Assembly: GCA_945888625.1 (NCBI GenBank)
Contig: CAMDAH010000015.1
Span: 1 to 59,836 of the forward strand
DNA length: 59,836 bases
DNA from: Chryseobacterium gleum
Lineage (GTDB): Bacteria > Bacteroidota > Bacteroidia > Flavobacteriales_D > Crocinitomicaceae
Direction: 5' to 3'
The position numbers were made by a program, and so were the translations under genes. The notes beneath the pieces were generated by a model. That model searched no databases. It was not told the DNA's origin and saw only the letters and a list, made by a program, of their open reading frames with translations. This document shows positions 50,217 through 59,033 of the stretch, in pieces (positions within the stretch are counted from its first letter, which is position 1; every line of letters begins with the position of its first letter).

Positions 50217-52592
50217 TTACTTTTTAAGCACCTTCAAATTTTTATTTCCTTGCACAAAAACAAATACTTTGTTTTGGAAATTTGATAAATCGATGGCCAT
50301 GTTGTGCTTATCAACCGAATAAGTAGCTAACAGCTGTCCCACTACATCATATAAATGCAATTCCATTCCAATACTTAAGCCAACTAAATTAATATTATCT
50401 TCAAAAGGAACTGGGTAAGCAAACAACGATGTCACATTACTTTCTGGCACTTCAGCCACATTATTATTAGTAACATGAAAGTAGTCAAAAGCTGCTTCAG
50501 TAATATTTACATCTGGATCTTCATCTGAAATCCGAAGACTTATTTGCATAGTGGAAGTGATTGGCAATAAGCTAGACAGTGCAATACTCTTCGATTCCCA
50601 GGTCATAGCATTTACCTGAGGCGCACCTACTTGATCAATAAGTACAGTTACCGTACCATTAGAAGCATAAATTTTTAAGGTATCGTCAATTAAATAAGGG
50701 CCATAATTACAGTAAAAACCTCGTGAATAATTGAAGTAGGGACTCGTATACGCTGACAAATCCATTGGAGGGGATGTTAAAATGGTTTCACCTTCATCCA
50801 CATCATCAAAATCAGGATGAAGATTGACACTATTTCCCGTTACAAAGGCAAATTTTCCACAATCAAAAGGTGCGTCCACACCTATTGCAGAACCCGAGTC
50901 AGTTGGTTTAGGAATCCCTCTTTCCCAACTTCCTGTTGTGGCGGTACTATTTACGCCCCAACCAAAGTCAAATTCAAAATCGTCGTAATACCCTAGGGGC
51001 AATTCGATGGCTAACACACCCGTGTTTTGATCGATAACGGTATCGAAACAAATGGAACGGTATCCCCATTTGCCCACATGAACTCGGTAATTTTGCTGAT
51101 AATATAAGACAAAATCTTCTTCGCCAATTCCATTCGTAATTCCCAGGTGCTCAATTAAAGGATGAACTAATTTTATTTGTGCGTTACTTATGAGATTTCC
51201 GGTACCTTGTTCGGTAACAATAACGGTAAGATTGAAAGGATTGATGGGCACCAACTGAACATCGTGAATGGTGATTTGCCCTTGAACTAAATTAACGGTT
51301 TCAATCACCGGAAAATAACCCACTTTTGAATACTCCACCTGAACGCTACCTTGGATAAGCATACCGGTTGCATAATGTCCATTTAGAGCTGAATAATCTG
51401 TTTGATCGTTTGGAAGAATATGGACCGCCACATTCTGCAAAGCTAAGGTCGTATTTGCATCGGTAATATCGCCCTCCAAATAACTCGCTTTTTCATACTG
51501 CGGACCTAAAATAAAGAGCCCGTTGGTAATATCAGCAGCCAAGGAAATACCTGATGGCAGAAAAGGATAAACACCCCAACATCCATCGTAGCTAACTGTT
51601 TGTCCTACATAGGTATCATACTCCGCAACTTTTATCATATTGTAGGGATACGTAATGTCGTGCACCACAATTCCATCCGAATAATAACTGGTAATCAAGT
51701 AATCACCCATGACATGCGTATTGTGCGGAAGGACACCCGAACCTGGTGAATTTTGAATACGATCCACTTCTACAATGTTCGTTGGATCAGAAATATCGTA
51801 GGCAGCGATAAACGCACCCGAAACCTCATCGGTTGTAAAAACAAATTGACCGTTTGCAGATGGCCAACTGTTGTGTGTGAAGCTGCTCGGCGTTGTTTTT
51901 GTCCCTAATAATTGTGGTGTAGCTTTGTTACTAACATCCACAATACTTAAAAAGCCATCATAAACGTGGGCTAAATACATCGTGTCATTTCGGACATAAC
52001 CGTCGTGGCAATACCAATTATCAAAAACACCCACTTCAACTGGCGCCATTGGATTGGTGAAAACATCTAACATTATTACTCCACCATTTCCACGATTTGC
52101 CCCAAAAACGTAGGCGTAGCCAAATTCATCAACAAAACACGTATGCGCAGATTGCCAAGGATTATTAATTGGGCCAGTATATAAGGTGGTGGTCAAATTA
52201 GTTGATTGCGGCAAGGGACCAAGATCAATAATTAGCATCCCATCTTCTGCTTCTGTAGTTACATAAGCATAATCACCAAACGAGGAAGGATCGCGCCAAA
52301 TGGATTCGCTGCCAGGCAACCAAAATACCTCAACAGGATTGGTAGGGTCCGTCACATCAACAATAGAAGTCCCTTTTGAAGTACCAACAAGTGCGTATTC
52401 ATTCCCTAATTCATCGACATAGCCCCAAACATCATTTAAGTTAGCGGCATGTAATTGCTGATAATTAATATGTGACAAAGAGTCAACGTTTAATTGCGCC
52501 AACGTTTGGTTTGGAAGGCAGAGCAAAAAAGATAAAAATCCAACAAAAAGGAATTTTTGAATCGCTGAGAAAAAAAAGGTAGATGACTTCAT
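50217..52592 (-). CDS. Choice-of-anchor-B-type secreted protein with T9SS type A tail
   Basis: The 791-residue protein has a signal peptide (FVGFLSFLLCLPNQTLAQ). The first 350 residues form the repeating beta-propeller-like domain of choice-of-anchor-B proteins: LNDVWGYVDELGNEYALVG, GTSIVDVTDPTNPVEVFWLP, YCHDGYVRNDTMYLAHVYDG and HNTHVMGDYLITSYYSDGIV. Carboxypeptidase-regulatory-like domains follow (about 380-540), then a jelly-roll-like adhesion segment. The last 75 residues look like a T9SS type A sorting domain (SLFAYPVPFEDNINLVG, LHLYDVVGQLL, FVFVQGNKNLKVLKK). Surface attachment is inferred. A 32-residue membrane protein gene lies five bases upstream. Confidence 0.88.
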   Translation of the reverse strand: MKSSTFFFSAIQKFLFVGFLSFLLCLPNQTLAQLNVDSLSHINYQQLHAANLNDVWGYVDELGNEYALVGTSKGTSIVDVTDPTNPVEVFWLPGSESIWRDPSSFGDYAYVTTEAEDGMLIIDLGPLPQSTNLTTTLYTGPINNPWQSAHTCFVDEFGYAYVFGANRGNGGVIMLDVFTNPMAPVEVGVFDNWYCHDGYVRNDTMYLAHVYDGFLSIVDVSNKATPQLLGTKTTPSSFTHNSWPSANGQFVFTTDEVSGAFIAAYDISDPTNIVEVDRIQNSPGSGVLPHNTHVMGDYLITSYYSDGIVVHDITYPYNMIKVAEYDTYVGQTVSYDGCWGVYPFLPSGISLAADITNGLFILGPQYEKASYLEGDITDANTTLALQNVAVHILPNDQTDYSALNGHYATGMLIQGSVQVEYSKVGYFPVIETVNLVQGQITIHDVQLVPINPFNLTVIVTEQGTGNLISNAQIKLVHPLIEHLGITNGIGEEDFVLYYQQNYRVHVGKWGYRSICFDTVIDQNTGVLAIELPLGYYDDFEFDFGWGVNSTATTGSWERGIPKPTDSGSAIGVDAPFDCGKFAFVTGNSVNLHPDFDDVDEGETILTSPPMDLSAYTSPYFNYSRGFYCNYGPYLIDDTLKIYASNGTVTVLIDQVGAPQVNAMTWESKSIALSSLLPITSTMQISLRISDEDPDVNITEAAFDYFHVTNNNVAEVPESNVTSLFAYPVPFEDNINLVGLSIGMELHLYDVVGQLLATYSVDKHNMAIDLSNFQNKVFVFVQGNKNLKVLKK

Positions 52593-52596
52593 ATAG

Positions 52597-52695
52597 TTAA
52601 AGTATAAAAATGGCGGCTAGTAGTATGATCAATATGATGACCAAATATTGCCAAATATCGGGAAAATAGTTTTGTATTGCTTCTTTCCAATTCAT
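52597..52695 (-). CDS. Single-helix membrane microprotein (32 residues)
   Basis: Minus-strand reading from the ATG at 52695 gives MNWKEAIQNYFPDIWQYLVI, then ILIILLAAIFIL and a stop at 52597-52599. The N-terminal 15 residues are polar with Trp and Tyr, and the rest is a single strongly hydrophobic helix, so an inner-membrane peptide with a short cytoplasmic or periplasmic tail is expected. It is only five bases before the choice-of-anchor-B gene and probably shares its mRNA. The short length makes chance possible, but the ATG, the clean helix and the position argue for a gene. Function unknown. Confidence 0.5.
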   Translation of the reverse strand: MNWKEAIQNYFPDIWQYLVIILIILLAAIFIL

Positions 52696-52730
52696 GGGGT
52701 AAAGATAGGAAGATTTTTTTTAGAAGTGGG

Positions 52731-52920
52731 GCGAGATGCATCTCGGCTACAATTACGTGTCTCTCGACTTACTTCGGTATCGCTCATCTCGACTACGCTC
52801 GATTAGCTAATTACAAGGGCATCTAGCGGAGCCGAGATGCACTCGATAAGCTTTATGGAAGCTAGCCGATTGCTTCTCTCGATACATCCCCAGCAAGCTG
52901 GGCCCACTCGATAAGCTATA
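52731..52920. repeat. Intergenic repeats of the CTCGACTACGCTCGA type
   Basis: The palindrome CGAGATGCATCTCG (52732-52745) is followed by TCTCGACTTACTTCGGTATC, ATCTCGACTACGCTCGATTA and a second GCCGAGATGC (52831-52840). CACTCGATAAGCT occurs at 52840-52852 and again at 52905-52917. Similar CTCGAC/GTCGAG-rich intergenic repeats are common in Bacteroidota genomes. The whole 52696-52983 gap shows these repeats and no gene. Confidence 0.7.
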
Positions 52921-52983
52921 TGAAAGTGGGATAGCGATTGAAATTATCACTTATTAAATTCATTTTTTGTAATTTCACAAACC

Positions 52984-54069
52984 ATGAAAAACCTCCTACT
53001 CTTAGCCATGACAGGCCTACTTTTTCAAGCTACAGCTCAAAACTGGCAACAACTCACTGATTTTCCGGGGACCCAAAGAGACGATGGGACAGGATTTGTT
53101 ATTGGAGACTCCGCTTATTTCGGAACCGGAATGACACCCTGGTGGTCCGTAGAAAGGGATTTTTACGGCTTAAATCTTATCGATGATTCCTGGTTTCCCA
53201 TCGCATCCTTACCTATGAATGCCGAAAGACAATACGCAAGTGGATTTTCAAGCTCAAGTGGAAAAGGCTACGTTTTTGGAGGATACAATGGAAACCAATT
53301 CTTGAATGATTTATGGGAATATAATCCTATTACAAATACTTGGACAGCACTCACCTCACTTCCGGGAATCGGCCGCAGTGGTTCAGCTAGCTTTGTACTA
53401 AATGATACTGCTTATATCATTGCCGGAAAAACATCCTTAAGTCTTGCGATCAATGAAGTATGGGCGTATAGTATCGCCACAAATACGTGGATTCAAAAAA
53501 ACAATTTTCCCTACGGAAATCTATGGAGATCATCTGCTACAACGTTAAATAATAAGGGCTATCTTCTATTTGGGCGTGATGAAACTAATTTTTTCCATAA
53601 TGAACTATATGAATATGCCCCCACTCAGGATGCATGGACACCAATTTCTAATTTTCCCTCGCTTGGAAGATCGCATTCAAGCGCTTCAGTGATAAACAAT
53701 GACTTATTCATTTGCTTTGGTCTTGATAGCCTTGGTAATTCTCACAACGATGTCTGGAAATACGATATAAGCCAAAACACGTGGATGAATTACCCAGGAA
53801 TTCCTTCTATTGGCAGACGTGGAGGAATTGGTTTAGCAAAGGACAATAAGTTTTATTACGCCACAGGAATCGATGAATCGAACGAACGGCTTATAGAGAC
53901 ATGGAAATTTGACCCCGTTTTAGCTATTCCAACCATAGAAATAGAAAACAAGCAAGAATTACTAAAAATCGTTGATGTATTAGGCCGAGAAACAAGGTTC
54001 CAACCAAATACCGTCCAATTATATATGTATAAGGATGGGAGTATTAAAAAAGTGCTGATAATTGAGTGA
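52984..54069 (+). CDS. Secreted kelch-repeat protein with short C-terminal sorting-like tail
   Basis: The 361-residue protein has a signal peptide (LLLLAMTGLLFQATAQ). Six kelch-like blades follow, each with a GG/SG strand and W-spaced turn: KGYVFGGYNGNQFLNDLWEY, NPITNTWTALTSLPGIGRS, NEVWAYSIATNTWIQKNNFP and NDVWKYDISQNTWMNYPGIP. The end, IVDVLGRETRFQPNTVQLYM then YKDGSIKKVLIIE, is the compact tail used by many Flavobacteriales T9SS cargoes. A beta-propeller presented at the surface is inferred; ligand unknown. Confidence 0.88.
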   Translation: MKNLLLLAMTGLLFQATAQNWQQLTDFPGTQRDDGTGFVIGDSAYFGTGMTPWWSVERDFYGLNLIDDSWFPIASLPMNAERQYASGFSSSSGKGYVFGGYNGNQFLNDLWEYNPITNTWTALTSLPGIGRSGSASFVLNDTAYIIAGKTSLSLAINEVWAYSIATNTWIQKNNFPYGNLWRSSATTLNNKGYLLFGRDETNFFHNELYEYAPTQDAWTPISNFPSLGRSHSSASVINNDLFICFGLDSLGNSHNDVWKYDISQNTWMNYPGIPSIGRRGGIGLAKDNKFYYATGIDESNERLIETWKFDPVLAIPTIEIENKQELLKIVDVLGRETRFQPNTVQLYMYKDGSIKKVLIIE

Positions 54070-54132
54070 AGGGGTTTGAAGTAAATTGAGAATTAATCAA
54101 TTATCCTTATTTTTACTTCAAATATTTGGACT

Positions 54133-56028
54133 ATGCCTTACCACTTGAAAACTTTTGCTGCTTACCAAAACGCCTATGAAAATGCCATTGCTGATCCGGA
54201 GACTTTTTGGGGAGAAATCGCTGGGAATTTCCACTGGTTCGCTCCATGGAAAAAAGTAATGGATTGCAAGATGGAACTGGCGGAATTTAACTGGTTTCAA
54301 GATGGAAAAACAAATATTTCCTACAATTGCTTAGACCGCCACTTAGCGGAAAAAGGTGCGCAAACAGCCCTGATTTTCGAGCCTAATGATCCCAAAGAAG
54401 AAGCTCAGCACATTTCCTACACGGAATTGCATGAACGCGTTTCGCAGATGGCAAATGTGTTAAAAGCAAATGGCATAGAAAAAGGAGACCGTGTTTGCAT
54501 CTATCTTCCCATGATACCAGAATTAGCAATCAGTGTGCTGGCTTGCGCACGAATAGGTGCTGTGCATTCGGTAGTATTTGCTGGCTTTTCTTCTACAGCT
54601 CTTGCATCACGCATTCAGGACTGTGCTTGTAAACTTATGATAACGGCAGATGGTGGCTTTCGCGGCACGAAATCGATTGACCTTAAATCCATCGTCGATG
54701 AAGCCTTGCTTACTTGTCCGACAATTTTAAAGTCTTTAGTGGTAAAGCGAACAAATGCACCAATCCAACTGCTTGCTGGACGAGACACTTACCTTGATGT
54801 TGAACTTGAAAAAGTAAGTAAGCAATGTGACGTGACCGAAATGGACGCTGAAGATCCCTTGTTTATTCTATACACCTCTGGATCCACGGGAAAACCAAAA
54901 GGCATGTTGCATAGCACCGGAGGATACATGGTATATGCCGGTTACACTTTTCAAAATGTATTCGATTACCAAGAAAAAGAAGTCTTTTGGTGTACTGCAG
55001 ATATTGGTTGGATCACCGGACATTCCTACATTGTTTATGGTCCATTATTAAACGGAGCCACCACCGTACTTTTTGAAGGCATTCCCTCCTACCCAGATTT
55101 TGGACGATTTTGGGAAGTAATTGACAAACACCAAGTAAATCATTTTTATACTGCACCAACCGCCATTCGTTCGCTTGCCAAAGAACCCCTGTCTTGGGTG
55201 GAAAAATATAATTTATCAAGTCTGCGGATCATCGGTTCCGTTGGTGAACCCATCAATGACGAAGCATGGCATTGGTACCATGAACATATCGGAAAAGGAA
55301 ACTGTCCGCTCGTGGATACTTGGTGGCAAACAGAAACCGGGGGAATACTTATCTCACCATTACCGAATATCACCAAATTAAAACCTGCCTTTGCCACATT
55401 GCCTTTACCGGGCATTCAACTTGCCATCATGGACGAAGGAAAAAATGAAATGAGTGGAAACGAAGTGAGTGGCAGTCTATGCATAAAACAACCATGGCCA
55501 TCGATTGCCCGCACTATATGGGGAGATCACAAACGCTATCAAGAGACCTACTTCACGGCCTTTCCTGGGCTCTATTTCACTGGAGATGGCGCTTTACGAG
55601 ACGAAGATGGTTATTACAGAATTACCGGGCGTGTCGATGATGTAATCATTGTTTCAGGTCATAATTTAGGAACAGCACCCATCGAAGATGCAATTAACGA
55701 ACATGCTCTGGTCGCTGAATCTGCCATTGTAGGATTTCCGCACGATATCAAAGGCAATGCGCTTTATGGCTTTGTAATTCTAAAAGAAGAACATGCCAAC
55801 CATGATCAACTAAAAAGAGAGATCAACCAATTCATTTCTGACCAGATTGGCCCTATCGCAAAATTGGATAAAATTCAATTTACCAGCGGCTTACCGAAAA
55901 CACGATCAGGGAAAATAATGCGTAGGATTTTACGCAAAATTGCTGAAGGAGATTTTGATAATTTTGGGGATATTTCTACCTTATTGAATCCTGAAATTGT
56001 AGCAGAAATCAGGGATAATTGCTTGTAA
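54133..56028 (+). CDS. acs: Acetyl-CoA synthetase
   Basis: The 631-residue enzyme activates acetate to acetyl-CoA through acetyl-AMP. The AMP-binding core reads DPLFILYTSGSTGKPKGMLH near residue 245, then DIGWITGHSYIVYGPL, STGEP-type VGEPINDEAWHWY near 375, DTWWQTETGGILISPLP near 398 and FTGDGALRDEDGYYRITGRV near 485. PKTRSGKIMRRILRKIAEGD near residue 592 carries the C-terminal Lys that is usually regulated by acetylation. Length is slightly under the 650 usual for AcsA. The sequence AATATTTG (54121-54128) is a near match to a -7 box four bases before the ATG at 54133. Confidence 0.95.
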   Translation: MPYHLKTFAAYQNAYENAIADPETFWGEIAGNFHWFAPWKKVMDCKMELAEFNWFQDGKTNISYNCLDRHLAEKGAQTALIFEPNDPKEEAQHISYTELHERVSQMANVLKANGIEKGDRVCIYLPMIPELAISVLACARIGAVHSVVFAGFSSTALASRIQDCACKLMITADGGFRGTKSIDLKSIVDEALLTCPTILKSLVVKRTNAPIQLLAGRDTYLDVELEKVSKQCDVTEMDAEDPLFILYTSGSTGKPKGMLHSTGGYMVYAGYTFQNVFDYQEKEVFWCTADIGWITGHSYIVYGPLLNGATTVLFEGIPSYPDFGRFWEVIDKHQVNHFYTAPTAIRSLAKEPLSWVEKYNLSSLRIIGSVGEPINDEAWHWYHEHIGKGNCPLVDTWWQTETGGILISPLPNITKLKPAFATLPLPGIQLAIMDEGKNEMSGNEVSGSLCIKQPWPSIARTIWGDHKRYQETYFTAFPGLYFTGDGALRDEDGYYRITGRVDDVIIVSGHNLGTAPIEDAINEHALVAESAIVGFPHDIKGNALYGFVILKEEHANHDQLKREINQFISDQIGPIAKLDKIQFTSGLPKTRSGKIMRRILRKIAEGDFDNFGDISTLLNPEIVAEIRDNCL

Positions 56029-56076
56029 AAACTGTTAAGTTCAAAAAAAAAAAGCGCGGGACAAAGAATGAAACGT

Positions 56077-56084
56077 TAACTTTG
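56077..56084 (+). promoter_or_regulatory. -7 promoter box of the DevBCA-like operon
   Basis: TAACTTTG lies about 100 bases before the ATG at 56188, giving the longest leader of the promoters found here. Confidence 0.5.
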
Positions 56085-56187
56085 AAAAAAATTTGCAATG
56101 TGAATCCTTTTTGAGGTGTTTTTACTCGAAAAATAAGCACTTGAACAAAAATGCAAGGACCTTGTTTTAAAATTTAATTAAGTTGTA

Positions 56188-56892
56188 ATGATTGCCGAAT
56201 TAAAAGGTGTAGGAAAAGAATACCAAGTTGGTGATCAAACCATTATTGCATTGCAACCCGTAGATTTATGCATTAATACCGGAGAATTGCTATTAATCAT
56301 TGGTCCATCAGGTTCGGGAAAAACAACCCTTTTATCCCTTTTAGGCTGTGTTATCTATCCAACAATAGGTCAACTCTTCGTAAATGAGCAATTGGTCAAC
56401 GATATGAGCCAAAAGCAGATGGCTAATCTACGCTTAAACACCTTCGGATTTGTTTTTCAAGGCTTTAATTTAATTGCTCCGCTCAATGCATTGGATAATG
56501 TAATGATGCCCTTACAATTAAAAAAACTTAAGGCGAAGGATGCCAAAATAAAAGCCGAAGCCGCCTTAGATTTAGTAGGTATGTTGGATCGGAAAAAGAG
56601 TTTACCCAAACAACTTTCTGGAGGACAACAACAACGTGTAGCGATTGCAAGAGCCTTGGTAACAGACCCACAATTAATTTTGTGCGATGAACCCACCGCT
56701 TCCTTGGATGCCTCTTCCATTGCAACGATAATGGGAGAACTTGTTTCGCTTTCTAAATCTGGAAAAAGCGTATGCGTAGTTACTCATGACCCACGATTAT
56801 TACAATATGCAGACCGCGTAATTAAAGTTGAAAATGGATTTGCAACAGAAATTAAAAAAAATGAATTAACTAATGCCTTTACACTTGTATAA
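56188..56892 (+). CDS. ABC transporter ATP-binding protein (MacB/DevA-like)
   Basis: The 234-residue ATPase has Walker [19 protein letters not shown] near residue 37, Q-loop [13 protein letters not shown], signature [20 protein letters not shown] near 140 and Walker [16 protein letters not shown] near 165. This is the compact type that partners with MacB/LolCDE/DevC permeases. Followed after one base by a fusion protein gene and then a permease gene, it completes a tripartite exporter. Substrate unknown; DevBCA relatives export lipids or peptides. Confidence 0.93.
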   Translation: MIAELKGVGKEYQVGDQTIIALQPVDLCINTGELLLIIGPSGSGKTTLLSLLGCVIYPTIGQLFVNEQLVNDMSQKQMANLRLNTFGFVFQGFNLIAPLNALDNVMMPLQLKKLKAKDAKIKAEAALDLVGMLDRKKSLPKQLSGGQQQRVAIARALVTDPQLILCDEPTASLDASSIATIMGELVSLSKSGKSVCVVTHDPRLLQYADRVIKVENGFATEIKKNELTNAFTLV

Positions 56893-56893
56893 A

Positions 56894-57826
56894 ATGAAAA
56901 TAACACAAACAACCTTGTTCATGCTATTGCTTTTAGCATCCTGCGGTGGAAAAGAAGATCCTAAAGCGAAAAAATTATCCGATTACAAAGTTGAAAAAGT
57001 AAAGGAATTGGTGGGAATTGCACGCATCGAACCCGCCAATAAAATCTATCCCTTGGGAAGCGAATTAGCAGGAAAAATTACACGTATTTTAGTGGTAGAA
57101 GGACAAATGATCAAGAAAGGACAACTCCTACTTGAAATGGATGAAAGTGCTGAAAATGCTCAGGTTACACAAAGCAATTCAAAAGTAAGTACTCGAAATG
57201 AAAAAATCAAAAGTCTTCAGGCGAAAATAGAAGCCTTAAACATAAAATTAAAAGCAGCCGAAGTGAACATGAAAAGGGATCGTGCATTGGCAGATTCAAA
57301 AGCAGGAACTGATAAAAATGCCATAGATTCAGAGAACATCTACCAAAACCTACAAGCCGACATCATCATTGCAAAAGCCGAGGTCAATGAAGCAATTGCA
57401 AGTTTAAGCGAATTAAGTGCTGACTCAAATTATTTCACGCAACTTAAAAATAAGAAAAAGATTTATGCCCCCGAAGACGGAATGATGCTAAGCATTGAAG
57501 TAAGACCGGGACAAGCACTAGCACCGGGAGCTAAAATAGGAGATTTCGCACCAAGCGGAGGATTAATTGCGATTACCGAAGTTGATGAATTATTCGCCAT
57601 GGATATTCGAAATGGAATGAGCGTAAGCATAGCAAAACAAGGCACAAGAGAACTCTTAAGTACCGGGAAAATCGTTTATTGCTCCCCCTACCTTTCCAAG
57701 AAATCTATTTTTAGCGATAAAGCGGATAATTTGGAAGATAGACGCGTTCGAGAAGTAAGAGTAATTGTAGATCAACCAGGATCGGTTCTCATTGGAAGTC
57801 GTGTTGAATGCATCATAAAACTATAA
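56894..57826 (+). CDS. Periplasmic adaptor (membrane-fusion) lipoprotein, DevB-like
   Basis: With the ATG at 56894 the protein has 310 residues and a lipobox (LFMLLLLASCGGKED, Cys at about 17). It has a biotinyl-lipoyl half (IARIEPANKIYPLGSELAGK, ILVVEGQMIKKGQLLLEMDE), a coiled-coil hairpin at about 90-180, the second lipoyl half (KIYAPEDGMMLSIEVRPGQ) and a beta-barrel end. This is the HlyD/DevB layout. It bridges the permease to an outer-membrane channel, not found here. The frame extends to 56873 but would overlap the ATPase gene; 56894 is better. Confidence 0.9.
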   Translation: MKITQTTLFMLLLLASCGGKEDPKAKKLSDYKVEKVKELVGIARIEPANKIYPLGSELAGKITRILVVEGQMIKKGQLLLEMDESAENAQVTQSNSKVSTRNEKIKSLQAKIEALNIKLKAAEVNMKRDRALADSKAGTDKNAIDSENIYQNLQADIIIAKAEVNEAIASLSELSADSNYFTQLKNKKKIYAPEDGMMLSIEVRPGQALAPGAKIGDFAPSGGLIAITEVDELFAMDIRNGMSVSIAKQGTRELLSTGKIVYCSPYLSKKSIFSDKADNLEDRRVREVRVIVDQPGSVLIGSRVECIIKL

Positions 57827-57827
57827 A

Positions 57828-58961
57828 ATGCAACTACTGTTCACCGCATTAAAATTCATGAAGTTTGACAAGCCCAAAAGCATTGGGGCTTTGTTTGGCG
57901 TTATTATTTCGATCTTTTTAATTGGGCAACAAACCGGAATTTTCACCTTTTTAACCAATGCCATGAGCTATTTAGTTCGCGTGAACGATGGCTACGTGTG
58001 GGTAACCGATAACAAAACCACCAACGTTAATGCCTTAGCGCCGATCGATATTCGATTAGGGCATGAGATAGAAAGTTTACCCTTCGTGGTGAAAGCAAAT
58101 CCGCTGGTAATTGGCGCTGGAGCAGCACGATTTACCGATGGCACAACTGCTGGAATGAGTTTAGTTGGCCTAAACCTACCCAATTATGCTGGACTTCAAG
58201 ATCAACTTCTCGTTGAAGGCAGTAAACAAGCACTTATCCCAGACGGAGCCGTATCCATCGATTTTTTTGATAAGAAAGCCTTAGGGAATCCAAGTAAAGG
58301 TGATTATTTTGAAATTAATGGAAAGCAAGTGTATATTGCCGCAATTACGAAAGGAGCAAGAGCATTTGGAGGCGGTTTATTTGCCTACACAACCATAGAA
58401 CGCGCACGTTTTTTAGGAAAAGTATCCAATAATAAAGTATCGGCATTTTTAGTGTCAGCAGAATCTCCTGAAAAAATGCAGGATGTTGTAAATTACATTA
58501 ACGCGAATATACCGGGGGTCAAGGCATGGATGCCAAATGATTTTAGATGGGAAACTGTCATTACCGTATTAAAATCAAGTGGGATTGCTTTTTCATTTGG
58601 AACCTTAATTATTTTCGCTTTAATCTCCGGATTTATTATCATTGGTCTAACCCTTTATTCGGCTGCAATAGATCGCATTAAAGATTACGGGACCTTAAAA
58701 GCAATCGGCGCATCAAATGGCTACATTAGAAAATTAATTTTAATGCAAGCAATTATCTACGCGATCATCGGATTTATGATTGGATATGCACTCATCGAAG
58801 GATTTAGAAATGGGATAGCCAATGCGGGCACATTGTTTACCTTCCACCCGATTACTAAATTAGTATTCTTCTTGATCACCGCAACGATATCAATTTCAGG
58901 AACCCTTTTCGCTATTCGAAGAATAACCAAATTAGAACCTGCATCAGTTTTTAGGGCATAA
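57828..58961 (+). CDS. ABC exporter permease, DevC-like
   Basis: The 377-residue protein has one N-terminal membrane helix (IGALFGVIISIFLIGQQTGI), a large periplasmic domain (about 45-250), and three C-terminal helices (IAFSFGTLIIFALISGFIII, LILMQAIIYAIIGFMIGYAL, LVFFLITATISISGTLFAIR). YGTLKAIGASNGYIRKLILM is the FtsX/MacB coupling motif. It starts one base after the adaptor stop. It completes a DevBCA/MacAB-like system together with the two genes upstream. Confidence 0.91.
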   Translation: MQLLFTALKFMKFDKPKSIGALFGVIISIFLIGQQTGIFTFLTNAMSYLVRVNDGYVWVTDNKTTNVNALAPIDIRLGHEIESLPFVVKANPLVIGAGAARFTDGTTAGMSLVGLNLPNYAGLQDQLLVEGSKQALIPDGAVSIDFFDKKALGNPSKGDYFEINGKQVYIAAITKGARAFGGGLFAYTTIERARFLGKVSNNKVSAFLVSAESPEKMQDVVNYINANIPGVKAWMPNDFRWETVITVLKSSGIAFSFGTLIIFALISGFIIIGLTLYSAAIDRIKDYGTLKAIGASNGYIRKLILMQAIIYAIIGFMIGYALIEGFRNGIANAGTLFTFHPITKLVFFLITATISISGTLFAIRRITKLEPASVFRA

Positions 58962-59033
58962 TTAAGCAGCCATTTACACAAGTTTATTAAATTTAAGACC
59001 ACTAAAAAGGAAGTTGAATCTAAATCTCGAAGT

